Under the pieces are notes generated by a model. The model was not told the origin of the DNA, searched no databases, and saw only the letters and a program-made list of their open reading frames with translations. A stretch of 64,000 nucleotides of DNA from Planococcus halocryophilus. GTDB lineage: Bacteria > Bacillota > Bacilli > Bacillales_A > Planococcaceae. The DNA lies in contig NZ_JAKVTG010000013.1 of NCBI RefSeq assembly GCF_022489025.1, positions 1-64,000 of the forward strand, in the 5' to 3' direction. Each line of letters starts with the position of its first letter. Positions within the stretch are counted from its first letter, which is position 1. Position numbers and translations under genes: made by a program. Below are positions 10,093 through 19,536 of the stretch, in pieces.

Positions 10093-11268
10093 ATGGATAC
10101 GGAGAGAAAACTGAAACAATGGCAACAGGCTGAACTAATAGATCAAGGTACAGCCGAACGTATTTTGGCGTTTGAAAAGCATCAGCCGGCTCCTAAAAAG
10201 CTACCTTTGCTTTTAATGATCGGTTTGATTTTCTTTGCGCTTGCCGTGTTTAGCTTTATCGCAGCCAATTGGCAGTCGATACCGGATATAGCAAAAGTAT
10301 TGCTTATGCTGTCATTAATGTGGCTGTTTTACACCATTGCTTATTTTTCCGAAAAGAAAGCTTTTGGCTATCCACTCTTATTCAGGGTTATCGGTCTTGC
10401 AATGTTTGGTGCAACTTTGCTGACAGTTGCTCAGACTTTCCACTTTCCACTTGCGAACTCCGTTTTGCCATGGGCGATGTTTTTAGCAGCGCTTGCTCAT
10501 TATTTTTACTGGCGGCATCTCATCTATTCACTCATCGGATTTTTCTTTGGTGGATCTGTTTTAATGTCGTTCTTGCCTAATATCGGTTGGGTCGAATGGG
10601 GTATTTTTATCGCCGTTACATTTGGCTGGTTTTATTTCAGCAAAAATTTTGCATCTACTGCATTTAGTTGGATACTATTATTCGCTTCTGGCTTTATGCT
10701 ATGGGGACTCGTAGATTACGATAGTGTTCTTTGGCCAATCTGGACTTTGTTCGCGCTTGTATCACTTCTTTTTATTGCTCCCGAAAATAAACAGCAAATG
10801 ATTCGGCCGCTTTATTTAATGACTGCAGGGATACTGCTTGTTGTTTATTTAGCAATTCGCGGCCAAACATTTATCAGTATAATCGATGAAAGCCACTGGC
10901 TAGAAGCCATCGCTTTAGCCATAGTGGCAGTTGGCGTGCTCCTTATCAGTTATTTCAAATTCCGCTCTCTCATGTGGATAGCAATTCCTGGTGTCATCGG
11001 ATTGCTACTCTTTGACGAAACGGCCATTGGGCTTGCAGTGGTAGCTGAGCTAAGCGGGCTTGCATATTTAATTATTGCGCAGCAGCAAAATGAAAAGCTG
11101 GGATTAGGCTTTGTTTATTTTATCATTGTCCAATTTGTAATTTACATTATTTACGCTTGGGAACGTCTCGATATGTCTCTCTTCTTCCTTATCGGCGCTA
11201 TACTACTGTTTCTGCTATCAGGAGCAGCTTGGTGGATTAATCGTAGGAAAGAAGGTGTGAAGCCATGA
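10093..11268 (+). CDS. DUF2157 multi-pass membrane protein
   Basis: A 391-residue protein with a soluble N-terminus (KLKQWQQAELIDQGTAERILAFE) and then about ten hydrophobic segments. This is the layout of DUF2157 predicted membrane proteins. The N-terminal helix resembles the short domain found before the membrane part in that family. Start: AAGGAGGAG lies 5 bases before the ATG at 10093; a GTG two codons earlier overlaps the site and is less likely. The stop overlaps the next gene by 4 bases, so the two are translationally coupled. The function is unknown. Confidence 0.82.
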   Translation: MDTERKLKQWQQAELIDQGTAERILAFEKHQPAPKKLPLLLMIGLIFFALAVFSFIAANWQSIPDIAKVLLMLSLMWLFYTIAYFSEKKAFGYPLLFRVIGLAMFGATLLTVAQTFHFPLANSVLPWAMFLAALAHYFYWRHLIYSLIGFFFGGSVLMSFLPNIGWVEWGIFIAVTFGWFYFSKNFASTAFSWILLFASGFMLWGLVDYDSVLWPIWTLFALVSLLFIAPENKQQMIRPLYLMTAGILLVVYLAIRGQTFISIIDESHWLEAIALAIVAVGVLLISYFKFRSLMWIAIPGVIGLLLFDETAIGLAVVAELSGLAYLIIAQQQNEKLGLGFVYFIIVQFVIYIIYAWERLDMSLFFLIGAILLFLLSGAAWWINRRKEGVKP

Positions 11269-11711
11269 AAGCCTGGCTCTTACCGATTATTCAAACCGTA
11301 TTTATTGTGGTACTACTCGTAAGCTATTATGCGGCCACTTGGTTCGGCGAACAATATATATTAAGAGCAGAACCTCTCGATCCGTTTGACCCTTTTTACG
11401 GGGAGTATGTCATGTTACAATATCCAGACTTGCAGTCTCCTTCTATCACCGATGACAGTTCCATTTACTTTACGTTAAAAACTGGGGAAGATGGCTATGC
11501 TATTCTTGACCGCGTTGAAACTAATCCATTCTTTGGGGCTATTGAGGGCTATGTGTATGATAGTCGCGTCACAGCACCTCAATTAGAACAGTTTTACGTA
11601 GAACAAGGCCAAGGACCTCAACTCGAAGAAATACGCGACCTGCAAGTAACGATAGACGTTTCAAGCTGGGGCATCATCCGTCCTATCTCGCTCGAAGAAC
11701 GAATTGAATAA
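11265..11711 (+). CDS. GDYXXLXY-type membrane-anchored protein
   Basis: A 148-residue protein with one N-terminal membrane helix (about residues 5-25) and a small extracytoplasmic domain. It contains YGEYVMLQY (about 44-52), a variant of the motif that names the GDYXXLXY family. That family is usually encoded next to DUF2157 proteins, as here. Translation is coupled to the upstream gene (ATGA overlap). The two products probably form a membrane complex, but the function is not known. A strong bidirectional terminator follows. Confidence 0.8.
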   Translation: MKAWLLPIIQTVFIVVLLVSYYAATWFGEQYILRAEPLDPFDPFYGEYVMLQYPDLQSPSITDDSSIYFTLKTGEDGYAILDRVETNPFFGAIEGYVYDSRVTAPQLEQFYVEQGQGPQLEEIRDLQVTIDVSSWGIIRPISLEERIE

Positions 11712-11716
11712 TCCAC

Positions 11717-11753
11717 AAAAAAAGTTCAATCAGAAGACTGATTGAACTTTTTT
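11717..11753. terminator. Bidirectional terminator
   Basis: AAAAAGTTCAATCAG, a 4-base loop and the complement, with A and T runs on both sides. It separates the DUF2157 operon from the converging EPS genes. Confidence 0.9.
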
Positions 11754-11788
11754 CTATATTATTTCAGCAATAAATACAGGAGATCTAA

Positions 11789-12502
11789 TTATTTTTCAAG
11801 TTGAGATTGAGTATAATACTGAGCATAATTGAAATCCTTATCCACTTGAACGTTGTTAAGGACTATACCAAGCAGCCGCGTTTTTGTTGCTGTAGTAATA
11901 GCATCTTTTGCTTTAAGCGCATGTGCCCTTTCTGTCTTCCCCGAATTCACCACTAAAATAGTACCTTCGCATTTATTTGCTAAAATAACACTGTCTGTAA
12001 CCGAAAGAACTGGAGGACTATCAAAAATCAACATATCGTACGTATCCAAAGCATTTTCAAAAAGGAGGTCCATATTAGAAGAACTCAGTAACTCTGCCGG
12101 ATTTGGAGGAATTGGTCCAGAAGGCAGCAAATCTAAATTTTCAATTCCACTAGCTTGAATCGCCATCTTTAAAGACACTCGACGAACCAATACATTAGAT
12201 AATCCCTTTGAATTGCTAATTTTAAACGTTTGATGCATTGTCGGCTTTCTCATATCTGCATCAATCAATAAAACACGTTTGCCTTCTTGCGCAAAAACAA
12301 TCGCCAAATTCGATGAGGTGGTTGATTTACCTTCCGAATGAGATGCCGAAGTCACGACTAATGAACGGATTTTTCCACCCGGAACAGTAAAATGAATATT
12401 CGTCCGCAAGGTTCGAAACTGTTCTGAAACACGTGATCTTGAATTGGTAAATGCGATTAACTTTCTATTCTTTACTTCAGGCTTGTTTTTTTTCTTTACC
12501 AT
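11789..12502 (-). CDS. Capsule/EPS tyrosine autokinase (BY-kinase)
   Basis: CpsD/YwqD-type bacterial tyrosine kinase that controls polymer synthesis together with a Wzz-like partner. Walker A is SASHSEGKST (residues 52-61, Lys59), with Ser in place of the usual first Gly. Walker A' is LLIDADMRKP (78-87) and Walker B MLIFDSPP (157-164). The C-terminus carries a small tyrosine cluster (Tyr226, Tyr229, Tyr230), the usual autophosphorylation tail. Its start overlaps the 3' end of the Wzz-like gene by 7 bases. As in other Firmicutes the membrane activator and kinase are separate polypeptides. No cognate CpsB/YwqE phosphatase gene is in the window. Confidence 0.92.
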   Translation of the reverse strand: MVKKKNKPEVKNRKLIAFTNSRSRVSEQFRTLRTNIHFTVPGGKIRSLVVTSASHSEGKSTTSSNLAIVFAQEGKRVLLIDADMRKPTMHQTFKISNSKGLSNVLVRRVSLKMAIQASGIENLDLLPSGPIPPNPAELLSSSNMDLLFENALDTYDMLIFDSPPVLSVTDSVILANKCEGTILVVNSGKTERAHALKAKDAITTATKTRLLGIVLNNVQVDKDFNYAQYYTQSQLEK

Positions 12503-13230
12503 TCTTGTTCCTCCCTGCGTTTAAAAGCAATCGGTTCGTTAACCGGAATGTCTTCTTCATCATTCATTGGCGAGATTGCTCCTAGAACAGGTAGTCCCAA
12601 AAGATCTGTTACATCTTCTTCTACTCTGATTGTCGTGTCTAAATAACGTAATATCATAGCAATGGTTGCGCCAATTACAAGACCGACAATTGCACTTAGT
12701 AAAATATTAAGTGGAGGGTTTGGCGACACAGGTATCTGATTCTCCAAGACAACAGCCGGTGATAAAATGGAAACATTATCGATATTCATCAATTCCATAA
12801 TTTCCGTTTCGAAAACTTCAGCGATTTTGTTCGCAATTCCGACAGCAACGGCAGGATCTGGATCAGTTACGAATATATTGAGTAGCTGTGAATTCTCTGC
12901 AAATTCAACATTTACTTTCCCCTTAATTTCTTGATAAGACATATCCAACTCCAATTGACTAACTACTTGATCCAATATAATAGGACTTTTTATAATCTCA
13001 CTATATGTACCGACTAATTGCAAATCGATATCGATGCTTTGGGAGTCGATAATCATTTCGCTTTGCTTTTGACTAATAAGTAATTGAGTGGATGTTTGAT
13101 AAATCGGGGTGATTAAGTAGTACGATATCAAGGCTGTGCTCATCATAATTGCAATGGTAATAGCCAGTATTAAGCGCATCTTATTTTTTAATATGCCATA
13201 AATTTCACGTAAACTGATGGTTTCTATCAT
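12496..13230 (-). CDS. Wzz/YwqC-like chain-length and kinase-modulator protein
   Basis: Polysaccharide co-polymerase of 244 residues with two membrane helices (about residues 17-40 and 170-195) bracketing an extracellular domain. It has the Wzz-type start (ETISLREIYGILKNKMRLI) and a proline-rich stretch before the second helix (IPVSPNPPLNILLS). The cytoplasmic C-terminus would activate the tyrosine kinase encoded next. The ATG at 13230 is chosen because AAAGGAGGT lies 8 bases upstream. The longer reading frame would start at a TTG within that ribosome site. It determines polymer length and couples to the BY-kinase by family analogy. Confidence 0.9.
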   Translation of the reverse strand: MIETISLREIYGILKNKMRLILAITIAIMMSTALISYYLITPIYQTSTQLLISQKQSEMIIDSQSIDIDLQLVGTYSEIIKSPIILDQVVSQLELDMSYQEIKGKVNVEFAENSQLLNIFVTDPDPAVAVGIANKIAEVFETEIMELMNIDNVSILSPAVVLENQIPVSPNPPLNILLSAIVGLVIGATIAMILRYLDTTIRVEEDVTDLLGLPVLGAISPMNDEEDIPVNEPIAFKRREEQEW

Positions 13231-13437
13231 TTCGCCAAACCTCCTTTCAATCAAATTTTCTCAAAAGCTAACATGAGCGACTTTAAAATAGAGACGCTTA
13301 TTTTTGCTTTTAAAACCAGCTATAGGACATCAAGGTCATTCCTCGATGTCCCCAAGTTCGAATTTATGAGCATTACATGACAGCATCAATTTGTAGATTG
13401 CTTGCCTTCACTCAGAAAATCTACTTATTGGCCACCA

Positions 13438-14154
13438 TCAATACGCATCTTTTGATCCGAACAACACTAGAATCGTCTTGAAGATTAATTTAATATCTAA
13501 TGCCGTTGTGCGCTTGCGGATGTATTCCAAATCCATTTCGACCCACTCTTTGAAACTTATATTGCTTCTGCCATTAACTTGCCAAAAACAAGTTAACCCA
13601 GGAGTTACACTGATACGCTGTTTTTCATAATTTGTGTATTGTGCGACTTCATCTGGCAAAGCCGGTCGCGGACCTACAATTGTCATATCTCCACTTAGCA
13701 CATTAACCAACTGAGGAAGTTCATCGATACTTGTTTTTCTAATAAACTTCCCGATTTTTGTAATTCTCGGATCGAATTTAATTTTGAATACAGGTCCCGA
13801 TGCCTCATTCTGTTGCTGCAAAGCAGCTTTTAAATCCTCCGCGTTACTGACCATGGATCTGAATTTGTACATATCAAAGGTTCTGCCATGCTTGCCTACT
13901 CTTTTTTGTTTAAAGAATACCGGGCCCTTAGGATCTTCCATTTTAATTAACAGACTGATAATCAGAAATACGGGAATCAACATAATCAGCCCTACTAATG
14001 AACCGATAATATCTAGAAAGCGTTTTGTATATAAATAACCATTGCTAGTATTTGTTTTTACGCTTTCAAATACCAATTCACTGTATCTTGTTTTCACATT
14101 TAACTTTTCTTTTTCAGGAGCGGATACTGACATTTGAATCACCACTTTCATCAT
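13438..14154 (-). CDS. Priming sugar-phosphate transferase (WbaP/WcaJ type)
   Basis: Polyprenyl-phosphate glycosyl-1-phosphate transferase that starts the repeat unit on undecaprenyl phosphate. The 238-residue protein lacks the large N-terminal membrane domain of WbaP and keeps one helix (about 50-72) and the catalytic domain. Catalytic motifs are FFKQKRVGKHGRTFDMYKFR, TSIDELPQLVNVL and VGPRPALP, plus LTCFWQVNGRS. The sugar transferred is not predictable. The first ATG has a weak AGGAA site; an ATG 7 codons later (14133) is an alternative. It follows ugd closely and is probably co-transcribed. Confidence 0.9.
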   Translation of the reverse strand: MMKVVIQMSVSAPEKEKLNVKTRYSELVFESVKTNTSNGYLYTKRFLDIIGSLVGLIMLIPVFLIISLLIKMEDPKGPVFFKQKRVGKHGRTFDMYKFRSMVSNAEDLKAALQQQNEASGPVFKIKFDPRITKIGKFIRKTSIDELPQLVNVLSGDMTIVGPRPALPDEVAQYTNYEKQRISVTPGLTCFWQVNGRSNISFKEWVEMDLEYIRKRTTALDIKLIFKTILVLFGSKDAY

Positions 14155-14170
14155 AAATTCCTGTTACTTA

Positions 14171-15496
14171 TCAGATGGGAGTTACTTCAATCTTTTTGGT
14201 TGCAGCCGGTCTACCGATTGAACGATATTCTATCCCGTGCATTTCCATGTCTTCGACTAAGAAGCAATTTCGCCCATCAATAACAAGCGGAGTTTTCATT
14301 TTATTAAATACGGTTAGCTCTACATTTTTAATCTCATCCCAATCGGTTAAGATTAATGCTGCATCGCTATTTTCGATTGCCTCTGCTATTGAGTCAGCAT
14401 ATTGAATGCTTGTGTTGAGGATAGATTTTGCATTATCCATTGCAATCGGATCATACGCCACTACTTCTGCTCCTTGTTTGATCAATTCTTCAGTCACCAA
14501 AATAGAAGCGGATTCGCGTAAATCATCTGTATTGGGCTTAAATGCTAGTCCTAGAACAGCAATTTTCTTACCAAAAATATTAGGAATGCAGTCGTTTAGT
14601 TTTCGTATAATAAGACCTTGCTGTTTTTTATTGACGTTAACTACGCCTTTCAGCAATTCAAACTCGTATGCGACATTACCCGCGATTTGGATAAGAGCTT
14701 TTGTGTCTTTTGGAAAACACGAGCCTCCGTACCCAATTCCGGCTTTTAAAAATTGACTGCCAATTCGTTGATCCAGACCCATACCCGTTGAGACATTTTC
14801 GATATTAGCGCCCAATAACTCACAAATATTGGATATTTCGTTAATGAAACTTATTTTAGTTGCTAAAAATGCATTTGATGCATATTTAATCATTTCTGCA
14901 CTTTTAATGTCTGTTTTAAAAATAGGGACATTAAACGGTTGATTGATTTTTTCAATAACGTCAAAAGCATGTTCACTATCTGCTCCTATAACAATACGAT
15001 CTCCATGAAAGGAATCGTGAATAGCAGAACCTTCTTTTAGAAACTCTGGATTTGAAACAACTTCAACTTTTAAGTCACTAGTTAATTGAGATTGAATGAT
15101 GTCCTTAATCATGTCGTTTGTGCCAACAGGAACGGTACTTTTCGTAACGACAATGACATCATGCACTATACAGTCGACAATGTTTTCTGCCGCTTGGATA
15201 ACAAAAGATAATTCAGCAGAGCCATCTTTGTTTTCTGGAGTTCCTACTGCAATGTAAACGACATCCGCTTGCTGGAGCCCTTTTCGGTGATCACTTGTAA
15301 AACTCAAACGCTGCGCTTTAATGTTTTTTGTCATTAATTCACTTAAACCAGGTTCATAAATAGGCGAGGTTCCTTTTTGCATTTTTGCTACTTTGTCTTT
15401 ATTAAGATCGATACAAACCACGTGGTGACCAATTTCAGACAAACTCACACCGGTTACCAATCCAACATATCCAGTTCCGATTACAGCTATTTTCAT
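14171..15496 (-). CDS. UDP-glucose 6-dehydrogenase
   Basis: NAD-dependent four-electron oxidation of UDP-glucose to UDP-glucuronate. The 441-residue protein has the N-terminal Rossmann motif GTGYVGLVTG, the central Lys204/Asn208 region (EMIKYASNAF) and the catalytic Cys260 in YGGSCFPKDT. The C-terminal UDP-binding domain has LAFKPNTDDLRES. A GGGGG site precedes the ATG. It follows galU directly, which makes its substrate, so the pair supplies glucuronate for the EPS. The family name is Ugd/TuaD; I leave the symbol blank because several paralogue names are used in Bacillales. Confidence 0.95.
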   Translation of the reverse strand: MKIAVIGTGYVGLVTGVSLSEIGHHVVCIDLNKDKVAKMQKGTSPIYEPGLSELMTKNIKAQRLSFTSDHRKGLQQADVVYIAVGTPENKDGSAELSFVIQAAENIVDCIVHDVIVVTKSTVPVGTNDMIKDIIQSQLTSDLKVEVVSNPEFLKEGSAIHDSFHGDRIVIGADSEHAFDVIEKINQPFNVPIFKTDIKSAEMIKYASNAFLATKISFINEISNICELLGANIENVSTGMGLDQRIGSQFLKAGIGYGGSCFPKDTKALIQIAGNVAYEFELLKGVVNVNKKQQGLIIRKLNDCIPNIFGKKIAVLGLAFKPNTDDLRESASILVTEELIKQGAEVVAYDPIAMDNAKSILNTSIQYADSIAEAIENSDAALILTDWDEIKNVELTVFNKMKTPLVIDGRNCFLVEDMEMHGIEYRSIGRPAATKKIEVTPI

Positions 15497-15510
15497 ACCG
15501 ATACCCCCGA

Positions 15511-16398
15511 CTAAAATAGTGGTGTAGCTGATTTTTCAGCCATCAATTCGTTAATGATGTTCTCTACATCTCGTCCGAACTCGGGGCTATCTAACGCGAA
15601 CTCAATGGTTGTCCGCAAGAACCCAAGCATTTCACCTACGTCATAACGTTTGCCTTCAAAGTCATAAGCGAAGACATTTTGAACTTCGTTTAGTTTTTGA
15701 ATGGCATCTGTAAGTTGAATTTCTCCTCCGGCGCCGGCACTTTGATTGCCTAAAAAATTGAATATTTCCGGTTCTAAAATATAACGCCCCATAATTGCTA
15801 AATTCGAAGGAGCAGTTCCTGGCTTTGGTTTTTCTACAAAGTTACTAACTTCGTAACAACGTCCATCCACTGCCCTTGGTTCAATAATGCCGTATCGGTG
15901 AGTTTCGTGATCAGGAACTTGCTGGACCCCAATAATAGATGATTGCATTTTGTCGTATTGATCGATTAATTGTTTTAAGCAAGGTTTTTCAGCTTTTACT
16001 ATGTCGTCTCCTAATAGCACCGCGAAAGGTTCATTTCCGATAAACTTACGCGCACTCCAAACCGCATGTCCCAAACCTTTTGGCTCTTTTTGACGAATAT
16101 AATGAATTTCCACATTAGAGGTGTGCTGAACTTTTTCAAGAAGTTCGAATTTACCTTTTTTAAACAAATTATCTTCTAACTCAAAATTCTTATCAAAATG
16201 ATCTTCAATGGCACGTTTGCCTTTGCCCGTAACAATAATGATATCTTCAATACCAGAAGCGATTGCTTCCTCTACAATGTATTGAATTGTCGGTTTATCG
16301 ACGATTGGTAACATTTCTTTGGGCATCGCTTTTGTTACTGGAAGAAATCGAGTACCTAGACCCGCTGCTGGAATGATTGCCTTTGTAACTTTTTTCAT
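15511..16398 (-). CDS. galU: UTP-glucose-1-phosphate uridylyltransferase (copy 1)
   Basis: Forms UDP-glucose from UTP and glucose-1-phosphate. It has the nucleotidyl-transferase signature [19 protein letters not shown] near the N-terminus, [32 protein letters not shown] and the C-terminal [12 protein letters not shown]. The ATG at 16398 gives 295 residues, aligns with the second copy in the window and has a GGTGGG site 7 bases upstream. The longer frame starts at a GTG with no site. It precedes ugd. The closely similar copy at 45.1 kb suggests one is housekeeping and one belongs to the EPS locus. Confidence 0.95.
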   Translation of the reverse strand: MKKVTKAIIPAAGLGTRFLPVTKAMPKEMLPIVDKPTIQYIVEEAIASGIEDIIIVTGKGKRAIEDHFDKNFELEDNLFKKGKFELLEKVQHTSNVEIHYIRQKEPKGLGHAVWSARKFIGNEPFAVLLGDDIVKAEKPCLKQLIDQYDKMQSSIIGVQQVPDHETHRYGIIEPRAVDGRCYEVSNFVEKPKPGTAPSNLAIMGRYILEPEIFNFLGNQSAGAGGEIQLTDAIQKLNEVQNVFAYDFEGKRYDVGEMLGFLRTTIEFALDSPEFGRDVENIINELMAEKSATPLF

Positions 16399-16668
16399 TA
16401 GAGTACCCACCCGCCTTTCGATTTTCACAAAACATCAATTCTCGTTTCGGAATGGGTACCAAACGTGCCATGAAAGAAATCACTTCCTTGCATATAGCCC
16501 GTTTAATATTGCCCCATTGTAACACCAATAGTCCTTGAACTGGTGTTTATTTATTTAAAACTTTCAGATAAATAATAATATATAGTTTTAAATACCTACA
16601 TATTTAATCTTATATTTACAAATATACATATATTTTATTTTTAAATATTCTGATAATTAAAGTCAGTT

Positions 16669-17622
16669 TTAAGTATGAGAAACAATCATCTCAAGATCTC
16701 CATCAATAAAATAATCACCTATTGTTGCTGGCACAATGAAATTATCGCCTTTTTTCACAGTCGACACACTTTCTTTCGTGACAAGTTGGCCCATTCCATT
16801 AATTACACTGACTAATAAAAATCCAGTTGTTAATGGCACTTCAGCTCTTCCACCAAGCTTCCAGTGATAAACCGTAAAGTATTCACCTTCAATTAAACGA
16901 GTCGACTCCAGATTATTCATGCTCTCTTTCAAGTTATCTTGTATGACTTGTTTGTGAGGGCAAGTCAATACTGCCATCGCTTGTTCTAAGTGCAGTTCAC
17001 GTTTCTTACCTTCATGATCGACTCGGTCGTAATCATAGAGTCGGAATGTAATATCGGAACTTTGTTGTGTTTCTAAAATCACAATGCCTTTTCCAATTGA
17101 GTGTACCGTTCCACTTGGAACGTAAACAAAATCCCCTTTTTTTACTTTCAAACTTTGAAATAACTTACTCCATTCACCACAGGCAACTAGTTGTTGAAAT
17201 TCATCTCTTGATTGTGCCTGGTGACCAATGATGATTTCAGCATCTTCTTCACAATCCAAAATATACCAACATTCAGTTTTCCCACACGACTTATGAATAG
17301 AGTCATCGGCGTAATGATCGTCCGGATGTACTTGAACAGACAATTGATCGTGTGCATCAAGTATTTTTACTAGTAGCGGAAATTCTCTATCCGTGATATC
17401 AAAACCAAATAACTGAGGATATTTCCACCAAACATCCGATAATTTTTTCCCTTCTAATTCACCATTCATGATAATAGAAGGTCCATTTTCATGAGCAGAG
17501 ATAACCCACGCCTCACCAGTCGTCTGCGATGGAATATCGTAGTTAAACAGCTCTTGCAGTTTCCCACCACCCCAAATTCTCTCTTGAAAGACTGGTTTTA
17601 AAAAAACAGGTTCCTTATACAT
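16669..17622 (-). CDS. manA: Mannose-6-phosphate isomerase, class I
   Basis: Zinc-dependent interconversion of fructose-6-phosphate and mannose-6-phosphate. The 317-residue protein has FLKPVFQERIWGGGKLQELF, GEAWVISAHENGPS, LSVQVHPDD (metal ligand His) and KTECWYIL (ligand Glu), with VPSGTVHSIGKG completing the site. It is the short Firmicutes form. The ATG at 17622 is chosen because GGGAGG lies 7 bases upstream; two upstream ATGs lie in or before the site. It follows manC, so together they feed GDP-mannose and then GDP-fucose synthesis. Confidence 0.94.
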   Translation of the reverse strand: MYKEPVFLKPVFQERIWGGGKLQELFNYDIPSQTTGEAWVISAHENGPSIIMNGELEGKKLSDVWWKYPQLFGFDITDREFPLLVKILDAHDQLSVQVHPDDHYADDSIHKSCGKTECWYILDCEEDAEIIIGHQAQSRDEFQQLVACGEWSKLFQSLKVKKGDFVYVPSGTVHSIGKGIVILETQQSSDITFRLYDYDRVDHEGKKRELHLEQAMAVLTCPHKQVIQDNLKESMNNLESTRLIEGEYFTVYHWKLGGRAEVPLTTGFLLVSVINGMGQLVTKESVSTVKKGDNFIVPATIGDYFIDGDLEMIVSHT

Positions 17623-17684
17623 GAGACTTCCTCCCATCATAGAAATGACAAATTGTTATTCCTGTTCTAATTCTTTCGCACACA

Positions 17685-19070
17685 TCATCCGTAGCGAGCA
17701 GTCAGTTTCACTTTGCAAATTTCTTCGATTTCTTCCCATTCATTTGAAGTGCGGAAAATATCTTCTTCGATCAATTCACTTCCTGTTTGCACTTCAATAA
17801 TCTCCATATTAGTCGTTGCTTTTAACGTGTGCTTTGCACCTAGTGGGATATGGATCACATCACCTGTACGTACATGGCTCAATTGATCGTTAAAAACAAA
17901 AATACCTTCCCCTTTAACGATGGTCCATACTTCACTGCGTTTGTAATGCATTTGGTAGCTAAGGTTTTTTCCTGCCGTTATACCTAGTCGTTTAATTAGC
18001 ACTTCGTTGCCTTCAGCATACCGTGTATATTCCAGCACACGATACCAGCCCCATCTACGCTCTTCATACATCGGCCGACTATTAAAACCCTCGACATACT
18101 CTTTTACTTTCGTGCTAGCATCTTTATCTGTCACTAAAATTCCATCTGGACTGGCCGCAACCACTACATTATCCAAACCGAGCAAGGTAATCGGAATATC
18201 GAGTTCGTTCACAATATGAGAATTTTTTACTCCCTCGCCGATTACTCCTTTGCCCGTCACTTGAACTGCCATTTCATCTGTTAGCGTGTTCCACGTCCCT
18301 AAATCTTTCCAATAACCGTCATAAGGCAAGGATACGATATGATTAGCGCGTTCAACCACTTCATAATCAAAACTATTTTTAGGAAGTTGATGATAATTTC
18401 TCAGCAATTGAGAATATTCAACAGGCATTCCTCTGTCTTTTAGCAAGTCGATTATATAACCTAATTTAAAAGCAAAAACACCACAGTTCCAAAGCGCATT
18501 TTGTTGGATTAATTCTTCTGCTTGCTCTTCTGTTGGTTTTTCTTTAAAGTAGTCAACTGTTAAATAAGCATCTTCCGTTTTGTTTTCCGGAATAATATAA
18601 CCGTATTTAGCAGAAGGATACGTAGGTTTTACTCCCATTAATGCCAAGTCCGCTCCAGAAGCTAGTAAGGCTTCTTCCAAATCTTGTACACGATTAAAGA
18701 AACGATTCTCTACATAAGGATCTACCGGCAGCATTCCCACAACTTCATCTAGAGAACATTTTTGAACTGAATAAAGATAAACTGCCGCAAGAGCAATTGC
18801 AGGGAATGTGTCTCTTCTTTCTGGTTCAGTTACGACATGCACTTCTTGTCCTAATTGCGTTTTGATCATATCTACCTGGGAACTACTGGTTGCAATAATG
18901 GAATTTTCAGCCATTCCAGTTTCCTCGATTTGCTTCCAAACGCGTTGAACCATCGAAACTTTATTGCCATCCTGATCACTTAATACTTTAAGAAACTGTT
19001 TGGATCGTGCGTCATTTGATAGCGGCCATAGGCGTTTGCCTGATCCCCCAGATAATAATACTAATCTCAT
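17685..19070 (-). CDS. manC: Mannose-1-phosphate guanylyltransferase with cupin domain
   Basis: Makes GDP-mannose from GTP and mannose-1-phosphate. The nucleotidyltransferase domain fills about residues 1-280, with LSGGSGKRLWPLS and ARSKQFLKVL at the N-terminus and FKEKPTEEQAEEL in the middle. A type-II mannose-6-phosphate isomerase-like cupin forms the C-terminus (about 330-450), with GWYRVLEY, YQMHYKRSEVWTIVKGEG and HIPLGAKHTLKA. It is of the bifunctional type, although a separate isomerase lies next door. A strong GAGGAGG site precedes the ATG. It is likely the first gene of a manC-manA-galU-ugd unit. Confidence 0.93.
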   Translation of the reverse strand: MRLVLLSGGSGKRLWPLSNDARSKQFLKVLSDQDGNKVSMVQRVWKQIEETGMAENSIIATSSSQVDMIKTQLGQEVHVVTEPERRDTFPAIALAAVYLYSVQKCSLDEVVGMLPVDPYVENRFFNRVQDLEEALLASGADLALMGVKPTYPSAKYGYIIPENKTEDAYLTVDYFKEKPTEEQAEELIQQNALWNCGVFAFKLGYIIDLLKDRGMPVEYSQLLRNYHQLPKNSFDYEVVERANHIVSLPYDGYWKDLGTWNTLTDEMAVQVTGKGVIGEGVKNSHIVNELDIPITLLGLDNVVVAASPDGILVTDKDASTKVKEYVEGFNSRPMYEERRWGWYRVLEYTRYAEGNEVLIKRLGITAGKNLSYQMHYKRSEVWTIVKGEGIFVFNDQLSHVRTGDVIHIPLGAKHTLKATTNMEIIEVQTGSELIEEDIFRTSNEWEEIEEICKVKLTARYG

Positions 19071-19454
19071 ATTACGTCCTCCTCCTCGCTATACGCTTCC
19101 AAACTGAGTTATCAGCTCTAGTGATTATTAAGACCCAGTTAATGTGCTTGCGGAAAAAAATATAGGTAATATTCGCCTTAAAAACAAACTTACTAACCAC
19201 TCGTTATAGTTAATTTGAAACGGTATGAACTCATTATATATATAAATACCTAATATTTCAATCTAATTTTCTAATTAATTAGAAATATCAGATATATTTA
19301 CCTATTAAGAGTCCCGAACATTGGTATATCAACGATTCTCAAGTTATTTTATTTTTCTTTTTTTTTAGAAATTTAATACATTTTAATTTTAGATTTATAA
19401 TTCCAAACTGATTAACCAATTTTCCGCACCATTTTAAAGAATAAAATTTAACAT
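19071..19454. other. AT-rich intergenic region upstream of manC
   Basis: No gene is seen. The stretch is very AT-rich and contains a minus-strand AAATATATCTGATATTT palindrome around 19280-19300. A TATAAT lies near 19230, a possible -10 for manC. No convincing -35 was found. Confidence 0.5.
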
Positions 19455-19456
19455 AA

Positions 19457-19504
19457 AAAACCTGGGTTTACGAAATCAATTGATTTCGTAAACCCAGGTT
19501 TTTT
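19457..19504. terminator. Perfect 48-bp palindromic terminator
   Basis: The two 24-base arms are exact complements with no spacer, with A and T runs at the ends. It ends the minus-strand unit that finishes with the 19537 glycosyltransferase and separates it from manC. Confidence 0.9.
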
Positions 19505-19536
19505 ATCATTTGTTTATTTTCATAAATTACTTTCTC

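Noticed and set aside
16500-16555. AACACCA/TGGTGTT stem-loop as a terminator between manA and galU
   Set aside because: On the minus strand it lacks a T-run and has a 12-13 base loop; it might be an operator but evidence is too thin.
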